15,674 nucleotides of DNA. Origin: Deltaproteobacteria bacterium UBA5799. GTDB taxonomy: Bacteria > Desulfobacterota > GWC2-55-46. The notes below the pieces were generated by a model. The model was not told where the DNA came from and did no database searches. It saw only the letters and a program-made list of their open reading frames with translations. Within the stretch, counting starts at the first letter, position 1; each line of letters starts with the position of its first letter. The stretch is taken from the NCBI GenBank assembly GCA_002418185.1, contig DIDN01000023.1, forward strand, positions 1-15,674. The letters are read 5' to 3'. Below, one piece after another: positions 6,337 to 12,791 of the stretch. The translations under genes were made by a program, and so were the position numbers.

Positions 6337-6445
6337 TCCCCTGCCCTCCATCCTCAAGCCTTTCCCCTTCATCCGCTCGCAAGAATTCCTCGACCGCGTG
6401 AGCGGCCAAGAGTTTGACGATTTCATGAAGGGCAGGATTAGACAT
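6329..6445 (-). CDS. 38-aa protein between AlpA and primase
   Basis: The ATG at 6445 overlaps the AlpA stop by one base (TAATG), and the frame ends with TAA at 6329-6331, overlapping the primase start by eight bases. The product begins MSNPALHEIVKLLAAHAVEE, an amphipathic helix, and ends in an acidic, flexible tail. Short proteins starting 'NPA' with this helix occur in other prophage regulation-replication modules, but no role is known to me. The tight double overlap argues for a real gene. Confidence 0.65.
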   Translation of the reverse strand: MSNPALHEIVKLLAAHAVEEFLRADEGERLEDGGQGND

Positions 6446-6672
6446 TACTGAGCCTCGGCCCTCTCAGCCTTGCGCGATTCAAGCCATTCGAGCACTTCGT
6501 TATGGTCCCATCCGACGCAACCGGGCCCGAGACGGAAGCGTTTTGGAAAACCGCCGGAGCGTTCGAGCCTCCAAAGGGTAGTGTCCGAGATTTTAAGAAG
6601 GGACAGCAGCTCCTTCTCCCTGAGAATTTGTCCGGCCCTCGGCTGTTCTCTTTTTTCGATTACGTTCTCCAT
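6445..6672 (-). CDS. AlpA-family transcriptional regulator/excisionase
   Basis: A 75-aa MerR-like winged-helix protein. Residues 18-70 show the AlpA pattern: ILREKELLSLLKISDTTLWR (helix-turn-helix), then GGFPKRFRLGPGCVGWDHNE (wing), then VLEWLESR. The start has AAAGGAGG six bases upstream. AlpA proteins in P4, PICIs and related islands activate the integrase or replication operon, or act as excision factors. This is the first gene of the long minus-strand operon, directly after the operator-like repeat at 6729-6749, and fits the role of master switch. No integrase is present in the window for it to partner. Confidence 0.88.
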   Translation of the reverse strand: MENVIEKREQPRAGQILREKELLSLLKISDTTLWRLERSGGFPKRFRLGPGCVGWDHNEVLEWLESRKAERAEAQ

Positions 6673-6728
6673 GTACGACCTCCTTTCTTATGGCTCCATG
6701 TTAGCGACTGAAAAGGAGTTGATATATG

Positions 6729-6749
6729 CCTCAGCGAAATTATCTGAGG
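6729..6749. promoter_or_regulatory. Inverted repeat upstream of alpA, candidate operator
   Basis: CCTCAG at 6729-6734 and CTGAGG at 6744-6749 are perfect inverted repeats around an AT-rich nine-base centre. They lie 57 bases upstream of the AlpA start. On the minus strand a possible -10 TATATC follows, but no good -35 is seen, which would fit an activator-dependent promoter. The binding protein is not known. Confidence 0.45.
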
Positions 6750-6750
6750 T

Positions 6751-6789
6751 AGAAAACAAAAAGGCCGATACCCTTTCGGATACCGGCCT
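6751..6789 (-). terminator. Terminator of the 190-aa gene
   Basis: On the minus strand a 12-bp stem (6789-6778 with 6773-6762, with minor wobble) has the loop GAAA and is followed by TTTTTGTTTT. It lies 26 bases past the stop of the 190-aa gene and separates it from the alpA operon. Confidence 0.85.
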
Positions 6790-6814
6790 CGATTACAAAT
6801 CTGATTGTTTCTAT

Positions 6815-7387
6815 TTATGCAGGTTCGTCTTGTCGCTCTTTCTTGTTGCGCCTCAATCGATATTTTTTAACTTCTTCTCCGTTCAGTTCAAGGCCCCATA
6901 GCTTTTCAATTTGCTCGATAGCTATGTCCAACGCTTTTTCAACCCTTACTCCTTTATTGCGTATGTGGTCGTTTATGATATCGACCGCCATGTCTTGCGC
7001 TCGCCGCAGATGATATCGCTTGAACAAAGTTTTATTGCCGGTATTCCCGTCAAATCCAAAGGCCCCTGCTATGTCAGGGACCTTGTTTCCAGCGCGAAGT
7101 AATCTGTTGCTTGTCTGGTCGAGATATTCATCAACCCATGCCGGGACAGGCAGTTTAGATTTTCTCGCCAGGGCGCGCGCGTCCCAGGCAAAAAGGGGAA
7201 TGTTTGTTTCCTCGTAGCCTTGCTTGAGGTATTCCAATATTTTTTGCCGAAGCTCTTTGTCTTGGTCAAGGTGTTCATATAGTTCGTTGAAGCGGCCTGC
7301 CGCCGCCAGTTCAAACGGGTCATTCAGATTTTGCTTATCAATCTTCCCGGTGAGTGAAGGCGGTACAATTTTCGCTTTCCTCGGCAT
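6815..7387 (-). CDS. 190-aa protein of unknown function at the element's right end
   Basis: The ATG at 7387 has AGGAAGG seven bases upstream. The protein is helical and mixed-charge. The middle contains NIPLFAWDARALARKSKLPV and PAWVDEYLDQTSNRLL, and then a possible helix-turn-helix around VPDIAGAFGFDG. The C-terminus is very basic (KKYRLRRNKKER). I recognise no enzyme motif and it is not an integrase. It has its own promoter and terminator and lies between the attachment-site fragment and alpA, the usual place for accessory cargo in satellites. A DNA-binding role is plausible from its basic tail only. Confidence 0.75.
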   Translation of the reverse strand: MPRKAKIVPPSLTGKIDKQNLNDPFELAAAGRFNELYEHLDQDKELRQKILEYLKQGYEETNIPLFAWDARALARKSKLPVPAWVDEYLDQTSNRLLRAGNKVPDIAGAFGFDGNTGNKTLFKRYHLRRAQDMAVDIINDHIRNKGVRVEKALDIAIEQIEKLWGLELNGEEVKKYRLRRNKKERQDEPA

Positions 7388-7488
7388 GGGCTACCCTTCC
7401 TGTAGGGCCCTGAAAGGTGTATGCCCCTCCACCGGGTCAGGATTCCCGGCTGTCCTCCGTCGAGTAAGAGGGGCAAGTCCTGAGCTTA

Positions 7489-7518
7489 ATATTACATCTG
7501 GCTATCTTCTTAACGCAA
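7489..7518 (-). promoter_or_regulatory. Putative promoter of the 190-aa gene
   Basis: On the minus strand, TTGCGT (7518-7513) and TAATAT (7494-7489) are separated by 18 bases. The predicted start lies about 95 bases before the gene. Confidence 0.45.
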
Positions 7519-7553
7519 AGGAATTCGCACAGATACCGGAGTAAAATAACTGC

Positions 7554-7574
7554 CGAATCCTGGTCCCCCAGCCA
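7554..7574 (+). other. tRNA-Gln-like 3' fragment, candidate attachment site
   Basis: These 21 bases match the last part of a bacterial tRNA-Gln: part of the T loop (CGAAT), T-stem strand CCTGG, acceptor strand TCCCCCA, discriminator G and CCA. The bases just before (7552-7553) do not continue as the T loop, and no tRNA body precedes them. A lone tRNA 3' end followed at once by a terminator is what remains at one side of an element that integrated into a tRNA gene. The intact tRNA-Gln would then lie left of the window. Confidence 0.6.
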
Positions 7575-7584
7575 GAAGATTAGA

Positions 7585-7614
7585 GGGGTCACGGCGAATG
7601 CCGTGACCCCTTTT
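7585..7614 (+). terminator. Terminator following the attachment-site fragment
   Basis: A perfect 11-bp stem (7585-7595 with 7600-7610) has loop GAAT and is followed by TTTT. It was probably the terminator of the original tRNA gene. Confidence 0.8.
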
Positions 7615-7637
7615 AATATTTCGGCTGGCGGACGATA

Positions 7638-7666
7638 TTGACGCCCACACCTTTTGGTGCTACAAT
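7638..7666 (+). promoter_or_regulatory. Promoter of the antitoxin-toxin operon
   Basis: TTGACG (7638-7643) and TACAAT (7661-7666) lie 17 bases apart, close to the sigma-70 consensus. ACAATGT is repeated just downstream (from 7662 and from 7673), possibly an operator for the AbrB-type antitoxin. The leader to the first gene is about 150 bases and holds two palindromes. Confidence 0.65.
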
Positions 7667-7689
7667 GTAGTAACAATGTTAATGAACCT

Positions 7690-7770
7690 CCCCTCCCTTG
7701 ATGGGAGGGGATAAGAGGGGAGGGTGAGATCTCTACACCCCCACCCAGCCTCCCCCATCTGAGGGGGAGG
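7690..7770. repeat. Two GC-rich palindromes in the leader (REP-like)
   Basis: CCCCTCCC/GGGAGGGG forms an 8-bp stem at 7690-7710, and CCTCCCCC/GGGGGAGG an 8-bp stem at 7749-7770. Similar C/G-rich palindromes are common dispersed repeats in bacterial intergenic DNA. If transcribed they would form stable hairpins before the antitoxin gene. Confidence 0.6.
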
Positions 7771-7824
7771 AGTCAAATACTGGCGCAGCAAGCTGCGGGG
7801 TATGTGACAGTAAGGAGCATTGCC

Positions 7825-8052
7825 ATGATAAAGAAACTCGCCAAACACGGCAACAGCCTGGCCCTCGTGATAGACAAGGGGGTTCTTGAGCTTTTGGAGA
7901 TTGACGAAAAGACCCCCCTCGACATCTCGACTGACGGCAAGGTGCTCATAATCGCCCCTGTAAGGGACGAGAAGCGACGCAAGCAGTTCGAGGAGGCCCT
8001 TGAAAAGGCCAACCAAAAGTACGGTCGCGCGCTCAAGAAGCTTGCGAGCTGA
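7825..8052 (+). CDS. AbrB/MazE-type antitoxin
   Basis: Predicted 75 aa. The ATG at 7825 is chosen because AAGGAG lies nine bases upstream; a GTG at 7804 lacks a site. Residues 1-45 have the swapped-hairpin AbrB fold pattern (KLAKHGNSLALVIDKGVLEL, then PLDISTDGKVLIIAPV), which binds DNA. The helical C-terminus (RKQFEEALEKANQKYGRAL) would bind and block the toxin. Such antitoxins also repress their own promoter. The stop overlaps the toxin's ATG by one base (TGATG), so the two are co-translated. Confidence 0.85.
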   Translation: MIKKLAKHGNSLALVIDKGVLELLEIDEKTPLDISTDGKVLIIAPVRDEKRRKQFEEALEKANQKYGRALKKLAS

Positions 8053-8447
8053 TGGGGCCTGTATTCCTGGGCCTTGATGAGGTCGTGGAGATACACCGCG
8101 ACCAGATAACGAGATACGGTGGAAGCCCCGGAATCCGTGATATCGAGCTACTGCAGTCCGCAGTCGCCATACCGTCCGCAGCTTACGGCGGGGAATATCT
8201 CCACGCCGATATCTCCGAGATGGCCGCCGCCTACCTCTTCCACATCATCCGCAACCACCCCTTCGTGGACGGCAACAAAAGGACCGGCGCTGTCGCCGCC
8301 CTTGTCTTTCTCGCCCTTAACGGGACGGAACTCCACGCCAGCGAAAACAGCTTTGAGTCAATGGTGCGCTCGACTGCAGAGGGGAAGCTTGAAAAGACGA
8401 AGATAGCTTCCTTCTTCCGAAAACACGCCAAAGAAATGAGCGAATGA
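8052..8447 (+). CDS. doc: Doc-type (Fic family) toxin
   Basis: A 131-aa protein of the death-on-curing family. It starts FLGLDEVVEIHRDQITRYGG, as Doc proteins do, and carries the Fic catalytic loop H69-P-F-V-D-G-N-K-R-T-G79. Helices after it match the family length of about 125-135 aa. Doc of phage P1 phosphorylates EF-Tu and stops translation; here the intact motif predicts an active enzyme of the same kind. P1 Doc is paired with Phd, whereas this one is paired with an AbrB-type antitoxin, a known alternative pairing. The operon abuts the element's right boundary but lies outside it. Confidence 0.9.
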   Translation: MGPVFLGLDEVVEIHRDQITRYGGSPGIRDIELLQSAVAIPSAAYGGEYLHADISEMAAAYLFHIIRNHPFVDGNKRTGAVAALVFLALNGTELHASENSFESMVRSTAEGKLEKTKIASFFRKHAKEMSE

Positions 8448-8630
8448 CACCAATCAACTCATTGTTGCATTTCAAGGGCGGGTTGGATATTGTGTGTAGG
8501 GCGACACATTCGAGAATGAATCATGAATTCGGGTTACGCTACCGCGTTCATAGGTTACTTATCCACGGTGGAGGTGCCGTTTGTGGTGCATGGTCAGTAA
8601 GGAAGGTGGCTTAAAGGCGAACACTGTCAC

Positions 8631-8645
8631 TGTACAGTATGTACA
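8631..8645. promoter_or_regulatory. TGTACA-GTA-TGTACA palindrome
   Basis: Two TGTACA arms around GTA form a near-perfect 15-bp palindrome, 14 bases past the stop of the minus-strand gene. The rest of the gap at 8448-8658 shows no gene or terminator that I can support. The role is unknown. Confidence 0.35.
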
Positions 8646-8658
8646 CACTTCTTAGCCT

Positions 8659-9315
8659 TCACCGTTCAGGCGGAGTCCATATAACTGCATTCTTCTCAAT
8701 AATGATGGGAAAATTTTGCAAATAACTCACCTTAAGTAAAAGATCATTTTTACTCATGAAGTCCTTCATTTTGTCTCTATGGTCGAGTTTCGTTTCGGGT
8801 ATTTCACAATTCATATCGATTTTTTTTCCATCAGCTCTCATTAAGGGAGGACCGAGCAGGGTACCTCTATTTGCAAGTTCGAGTTGACCAGCAATCTTTT
8901 CCAAATCCTTTCTCAGTTTTTTCCAAAAGGTATCCTCGCTCTTTCTGAGTCTTTTCATTGTGTGCAAGCAATCATTGAGTCTTCTTTCAACACCTCTTTT
9001 TAGATCAGATGTCACTGGAGTAAAATAGAATATTAATAGAGCCTCATTTACAATATTCTTATCATAAATGCGGATTTCAGCTATTTTATTTCCCGTTTTG
9101 AAAGCACCCTCAACATCCTTGGCTAAATTGGCTATCTTCCACCCACTTTTTTTCTTTTCAGCTATGTGATCCCAAGCCCCTAGATATTCCTGATAACGCG
9201 CTTCAATTCCACAACGAAGCTCAAGAGCAGCATAGAAAAGAGCCTCCTGTGTGTTATCGGACAAACGGGTACGCGCTCTTGCCAGATAGTCTCGCGATGA
9301 AATTTGATAGTCCAT
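8659..9315 (-). CDS. 218-aa AT-rich helical protein, unknown
   Basis: The protein is almost entirely helical. It begins MDYQISSRDYLARARTRLSD and contains YAALELRCGIEARYQEYLG, a pattern like the first helices of HEPN-type proteins, but the diagnostic R-x4-6-H motif is not evident. Its middle is rich in Lys and Arg (KRLRKSEDTFWKKLRKDLEK). No Shine-Dalgarno site is visible before the ATG. A possible -10 (TAAAAT) lies only 10 bases from the start, so the mRNA may be nearly leaderless. Base composition is much more AT-rich than the genes at either end of the window, a sign of recent transfer. A defence role is possible but not shown. Confidence 0.65.
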   Translation of the reverse strand: MDYQISSRDYLARARTRLSDNTQEALFYAALELRCGIEARYQEYLGAWDHIAEKKKSGWKIANLAKDVEGAFKTGNKIAEIRIYDKNIVNEALLIFYFTPVTSDLKRGVERRLNDCLHTMKRLRKSEDTFWKKLRKDLEKIAGQLELANRGTLLGPPLMRADGKKIDMNCEIPETKLDHRDKMKDFMSKNDLLLKVSYLQNFPIIIEKNAVIWTPPER

Positions 9316-9394
9316 AATTTTTTAAATTTTAGGAAAAGAGACCATAATCAAAAATGTAAGTGAACAGTACTGAAATGCTATTTTCCAGGACCGC

Positions 9395-9847
9395 TCAGTA
9401 ACAATTCGTATAAGCGGATGACCCTATGTATTGAGTGGTGCAATTCAAGCGATTCACGTTTTGCTCGTTCCGCATGTCTTTCATTCCTTGCAATAGAGCG
9501 CCTGAAAAAGCATTTTCTCGCCTGCTTACATCATCCGAAACTATCTTCCAGAATTTTTTCATTGTTATTCCGAATCTCTCTGTATCCTCTTCGATATTCT
9601 CTCCCCTGTCCTGCTTTGCATATATTTCACGAACCATCTTTCTTAGATAATAGATTTCTTCAAAATAGTCCGGGAATTCGCTTTCAACAGCATCTAAATA
9701 GAGCAGGTCTTTTTCTTTTTCAGACAATTCGGCGGTGGTCTGAAGATGATTATGTATGGAATCCAATTTCTTGAGTTTGGCATTATAATGGTAAGCTGGA
9801 CCACAGCCTGCAAGGAGAAAAGTGAATACGAGCAGCAGTATTCTCAT
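9395..9847 (-). CDS. Lipoprotein, 150 aa
   Basis: The N-terminus MRILLLVFTFLLAGC is a lipoprotein signal peptide with lipobox LAGC and acylated C15. The mature part is acidic and helical (KKLDSIHNHLQTTAELSEKE onwards) and ends near a Cys- and Asn-rich tail. AGGAGG precedes the ATG. No domain was recognised. It probably sits in the periplasm or at the outer membrane. AT-rich like its neighbours. Confidence 0.75.
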   Translation of the reverse strand: MRILLLVFTFLLAGCGPAYHYNAKLKKLDSIHNHLQTTAELSEKEKDLLYLDAVESEFPDYFEEIYYLRKMVREIYAKQDRGENIEEDTERFGITMKKFWKIVSDDVSRRENAFSGALLQGMKDMRNEQNVNRLNCTTQYIGSSAYTNCY

Positions 9848-9866
9848 GGAGCCTCCTGGTTGACTA

Positions 9867-9896
9867 AGTATAGCTTTGTAGATGGGCTATCTCCAA
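9867..9896 (-). promoter_or_regulatory. Promoter of the 150-aa lipoprotein gene
   Basis: On the minus strand, TTGGAG (9896-9891) and TATACT (9872-9867) are 18 bases apart, just ahead of the ribosome-binding site. Confidence 0.45.
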
Positions 9897-9973
9897 CTCT
9901 CTCTCACCGCGAGCAGATTTGCGTTGCTTGGCCCTCGCTTATTTCAAATCCTGCTGCCCTGAATTTCCCCCTC

Positions 9974-10357
9974 TTATTGTAAAAAAAGCTGTCCTATTCT
10001 CTTTGCTGTTAAACGACTCACTGCATCTGGATGAACCATTGGGTCTGGACCAGAACTTTGGATTGTAGCAAGAAGTTCCTTTGTATCTCTTTTCAATATT
10101 CTCGCAATGAAAATATAAGAGTAAGATACCTCTATGATAACATCTGAATTACTCGCGTCCACAATTTGCAAGTCTTTCGAAATGAGCTCTCCTTCTAACA
10201 TTTTAGAAAAATTGTAACTGCCGACATTATTTGAAATATCCATTATTGCAATTTTTTTTAGATTGGAAAAATCAGCCGAAGGACTTTTGTTGATAGTAAC
10301 GGATGCGCAGCCAAAAAGGAATAAAATCAGTATTGATATAAATAGGTTTTTTTTCAT
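9974..10357 (-). CDS. Lipoprotein, 127 aa, similar in layout to small LPP20/CsgG-like proteins
   Basis: The start is placed at the ATG at 10357, where the signal peptide MKKNLFISILILFLFGC begins; the open frame upstream to 10498 encodes nothing signal-like. The lipobox is LFGC with acylated C17. The mature part has alternating strands and helices (DFSNLKKIAIMDIS, LEGELISKDLQIVD, SDVIIEVSYSY, TKELLATIQSSG), the layout of small lipoproteins that resemble CsgG/LPP20 alpha-beta domains. No good ribosome-binding site is seen. The function is unknown. Confidence 0.65.
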   Translation of the reverse strand: MKKNLFISILILFLFGCASVTINKSPSADFSNLKKIAIMDISNNVGSYNFSKMLEGELISKDLQIVDASNSDVIIEVSYSYIFIARILKRDTKELLATIQSSGPDPMVHPDAVSRLTAKRIGQLFLQ

Positions 10358-10761
10358 ATCTTGGACTCGTCTAATGATGGCATTGTCCATGCAATTACGT
10401 ACATAAATTGTCCTGTAGGTCGGGCTTAAGCGCGGTGCTCCTGCACTCTTACAGCCCGGACCAATGCTCCCCAAATTTGTTGTTTTGATAGAGCACATTA
10501 CACCAACTCACCCCCAAAATGCAAGAAGGGGTTACAGCTCGCGCCGTAACCCCCTTTGAGTCCGTTTTCGTCCAGCTTCATTTCGAGCCGGGTAGGTTGG
10601 TTAGCGTAGCGTAACCCAACAAAATAAAACTTTCCGCTCTTTATACAACCTGATATCGTCATGAGGATTGTAGGCCAAGCCTCCCAATTTTCCTCCCAAA
10701 GCCTCCGCTCTGGATTTTTCTGAGACAATCGCATATAATGACCCGGCATGTTGTTCCAAGA
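10358..10761. other. Gene-poor stretch with hairpins
   Basis: No gene is supported here. A nested hairpin lies at 10421-10458 (outer CGGGCT/AGCCCG, inner GTGC/GCAC). A terminator-like GGGGTTAC/GTAACCCC stem lies at 10529-10554. A GGTTAGCGTAGCGTAACC quasi-palindrome follows near 10600-10617; its core GGGTTACGCTAC also occurs at about 8530-8541 in the other orientation. The words look like decayed dispersed repeats. Confidence 0.5.
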
Positions 10762-10982
10762 GGTTGCTGAAAAATCCCGAGAGCTGTCATTCTGAGGAGT
10801 CGAAGGCGACGACAATTTTTGCAGGAAAGCAAAAATTGAATGCCGAGCCTCTTGGCGAGGCAGCCCGAAGGGTCGAGCCCCAGGACGGGGCGAGATAAGA
10901 ATCTCTTAGTACCTTGATTTTACTCGCTCCGGGATTCTTCGCTTCGCTCAGAATGACAGGCTGAAATAGTTTTTCGGCAAGC
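10762..10982. mobile_element. MITE-like element with nested inverted repeats
   Basis: An outer inverted repeat (GGTTGCTGAAAAA at 10762-10774 and TTTTTCGGCAAGC at 10970-10982, 11 of 13 matched) encloses a perfect 13-bp one (CTGTCATTCTGAG at 10784-10796 and CTCAGAATGACAG at 10947-10959). There is no reading frame of transposase size. Short non-coding elements with 'TCATTCTGAG...CTCAGAATGA' ends are scattered through many bacterial genomes. It ends 34 bases before the start of the next gene, so it may supply or disturb its promoter. Confidence 0.65.
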
Positions 10983-11016
10983 TGATAAACCTCATCTAAC
11001 CCAAAGGAGAAAACCA

Positions 11017-11688
11017 TTGAGACTCGCGAAGACCTTTATCACTGCCGTAATGGCTGTTCTGCTGATGACCTCCGCATATGCCATAGCCGGGCCGCAACAC
11101 ACCGGGGTCGTCCTTGAAGCCGCCTCGGGTGGCGGGTACACATATCTGAAGGTCGATGAAAACGGAAATACATTCTGGATCGCAGGCCCGGAAGCCCAGG
11201 TAAGCACAGGGGCGACGGTCAGCTTCTCCGAGCAGATCTGGATGCCCAACTTTACGAGCAAGGCCTTGAACCGCACATTCGAGAAAATATTGTTCGTGGA
11301 CGGCATCAGTGTCGGTTCATCCAAACCCAGCCCGGCCAAGGCAAGCCCGACCGAGCGGACGCAGGCCGCACCCGCCGGACCAGCCAAAGCGGCCTCGGCG
11401 TATACAATCCAAGAGATCTTCTCAAGGAAGTATGAACTGAACGGAGAACCCGTCAAGGTCCGCGGAAACGTCGTGAAGGTAACGGAAAACGTCATGAGCA
11501 GGACCTGGGTGCACATCAAGGACGGCACAGGCACGTCCGGCAGCGACACTCTCATTTTCCGTTCGAAGGACGATTCGGCTGCCGTCGGGTCTGTCGTAAC
11601 CGCCGAGGGCGTGCTTGAAACGGACAAGGACTTCGGCTTCGGATATTTTTATTCCGTAATTGTCGAAGAAGCGAATTTTTCGGAATAG
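11017..11688 (+). CDS. Secreted protein with two OB-fold-like domains (NrfJ-like)
   Basis: Predicted 223 aa from a TTG start at 11017, with AAAGGAG six to seven bases upstream. Residues 1-25 are a signal peptide (MRLAKTFITAVMAVLLMTSA, cleavage after AYA). Residues 27-95 match the NrfJ-like pattern 'G-x-V-L-E...GGYTYL...W-I-A-GP...F-x-S-K-x-L-N-R-T-F', common in periplasmic proteins of iron- and nitrate-reducing bacteria. A Pro/Ala-rich linker leads to a second OB-like domain at about 130-220. NrfJ function is not settled; ligand binding in the periplasm is likely. A strong terminator follows. Confidence 0.8.
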   Translation: MRLAKTFITAVMAVLLMTSAYAIAGPQHTGVVLEAASGGGYTYLKVDENGNTFWIAGPEAQVSTGATVSFSEQIWMPNFTSKALNRTFEKILFVDGISVGSSKPSPAKASPTERTQAAPAGPAKAASAYTIQEIFSRKYELNGEPVKVRGNVVKVTENVMSRTWVHIKDGTGTSGSDTLIFRSKDDSAAVGSVVTAEGVLETDKDFGFGYFYSVIVEEANFSE

Positions 11689-11703
11689 TATTTTTCGGTC
11701 TCA

Positions 11704-11734
11704 ACGGGGTGGGCTTCGCCCACCCCGTTTTTTT
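11704..11734 (+). terminator. Terminator after the NrfJ-like gene
   Basis: An 11-bp GC-rich stem (11704-11714 with 11718-11728) is followed by seven T from 11728. There is no T-run on the other strand, so it serves only the plus-strand gene. Confidence 0.9.
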
Positions 11735-11790
11735 ATCCCCTCAGTCCTTAACAAACAGTCCCTGACAGGACCACACGCCCCTGTAACGCG

Positions 11791-12360
11791 TTACAGCATC
11801 CCCGGCCTGAAAAGCCCCTTACGGCTTATGGTTTTGCCGGATAGCATGAACACGCCGTCGCCGGTGTAATGGAGCGTCTCCGGGTATTTCGGCGTAGCGG
11901 CGGCATGGGCCTTCACCACCTCGAAGATGAAAAAATCGTATTTGTCCACGAGCGCGTCGTCGTAGAGCCTGCATTCGAAGCAGGCGTGGCATTCGCGTAT
12001 AAGGGGCGCGCCTACCAGCTCTCCCTTATCGGGCGTGAGATTGAATTCCCTGAACTTGTCGATCTCCGCGCCAGAGGTGTTCCCTATTTTTACGACCGTA
12101 TCCGTCAGCGTCGCGGTCGGGAGGTTTATGACGCATTCGCCGCTCCCGCGTATAATATGATGGCTGTGGTTTCCGCTCGATATCACGCAGCCGACGAGCG
12201 ACGGCGTAAACTCCATTACCGTGTGCCAGCCCATTGTCATTATGTTCGTCCTGCCCTTCCATTTCGAAGAGACGAGCACAATGGGGCCGGGCTCCAGGAA
12301 TCGCCTGACCTGGCTTACCGGGAAGTCCTTTTTCGCTGTGTACCTATTCATGTGCGCCAT
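11791..12360 (-). CDS. Flavin reductase family protein (flavoredoxin-like)
   Basis: A 189-aa FMN-binding split-barrel protein. The pattern VLVSSKWKGRTNIMTMGWHT, then PSLVGCVISSGNHSHHIIR and ECVINLP, is the flavin-binding core of the family. A later CHACFEC segment and DKYDFFIFEVV complete the fold. Members transfer electrons from NAD(P)H or a metalloprotein through bound FMN; flavoredoxins of sulfate reducers are close in length. The ATG at 12360 has GAGAGGTG upstream and an extended -10 promoter at 12409-12417. The partner cannot be told from the sequence. It is divergent from the riboswitch-controlled bzaF. Confidence 0.85.
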   Translation of the reverse strand: MAHMNRYTAKKDFPVSQVRRFLEPGPIVLVSSKWKGRTNIMTMGWHTVMEFTPSLVGCVISSGNHSHHIIRGSGECVINLPTATLTDTVVKIGNTSGAEIDKFREFNLTPDKGELVGAPLIRECHACFECRLYDDALVDKYDFFIFEVVKAHAAATPKYPETLHYTGDGVFMLSGKTISRKGLFRPGML

Positions 12361-12408
12361 TTCGAATCACCTCTCAAAAAGTACGGTCCGCAAATCAGCC
12401 CTCTCTCA

Positions 12409-12417
12409 ATTATAGCA
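12409..12417 (-). promoter_or_regulatory. Extended -10 promoter of the flavin reductase gene
   Basis: On the minus strand the sequence TGCTATAAT is a perfect -10 with a TGn extension. A weak -35 (TGCGTC, 12437-12432) lies 17 bases upstream. The leader is about 42 bases. Confidence 0.6.
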
Positions 12418-12494
12418 AGTTGCCAAGGCACGACGCAGGGTCCGGGTAAAAACCTGGCTCAAACCGGCCATCCGAGATCAATAATACAACCAGC

Positions 12495-12523
12495 TTGACA
12501 ACGCTGCCTCGCGCGTATTAAAG
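12495..12523 (+). promoter_or_regulatory. Putative promoter of the cobalamin riboswitch-bzaF transcript
   Basis: A perfect -35 TTGACA (12495-12500) precedes a poor -10 (TATTAA at 12516 or TTAAAG at 12518), giving spacers of 15 or 17 bases. It is the only reasonable promoter before the aptamer. Confidence 0.5.
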
Positions 12524-12539
12524 TACGCGCCACATATAT

Positions 12540-12710
12540 CAGGTAATCCCCTTCGGGGGATTTCAAGAGGGAATCCCGTGGCGGCTCGATAAGCCGGGAA
12601 TCGGGAGCGGTCCCGCCGCTGTGACCGGGGACGAAAGCCGACAATACCACTGGGAAGCATCCTGGGAAGGTCGGCGAGTAGGCGGATCCGGAAGCCAGAA
12701 GACCTGCCTG
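12540..12710 (+). promoter_or_regulatory. Cobalamin riboswitch (aptamer)
   Basis: The strand has the class hallmarks in order: CAGGT closing with ACCTG (12540-12544 and 12702-12706), AGAGGGAATCCCGTG, the B12 box region GGAGCGGTCCCGCCGCTGTGA (in part), GACGAAAGCCGACAATACCA, CTGGGAAG and GCCAGAAGACCTGCCTG. It senses adenosylcobalamin or related forms. It is followed by a terminator stem just before the bzaF binding site, so it works by transcription termination. Confidence 0.93.
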
Positions 12711-12791
12711 ATGTGAATTGCCGAAGACCTTCTCGCGGACTGGAAGGCCTCGCCGAAAACACATATTGCTGAGGGTGAAGTACAGGGTGCA

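Noticed and set aside
8624..8645. LexA-type SOS box
   Set aside because: CTGT and ACAG are spaced six, not eight, bases apart and no promoter adjoins them, so the TGTACA palindrome is reported without a named regulator.
10498..10815. 105-aa minus-strand reading frame
   Set aside because: It crosses a terminator-like hairpin, the repeat word GGTTAGCGTAGCGTAACC and the edge of the MITE-like element, has no clear binding site and reads like translated repeats.
11869..12498. 209-aa plus-strand frame opposite the flavin reductase
   Set aside because: The minus-strand frame has clear flavin reductase motifs, a promoter and a binding site; the plus frame has none.
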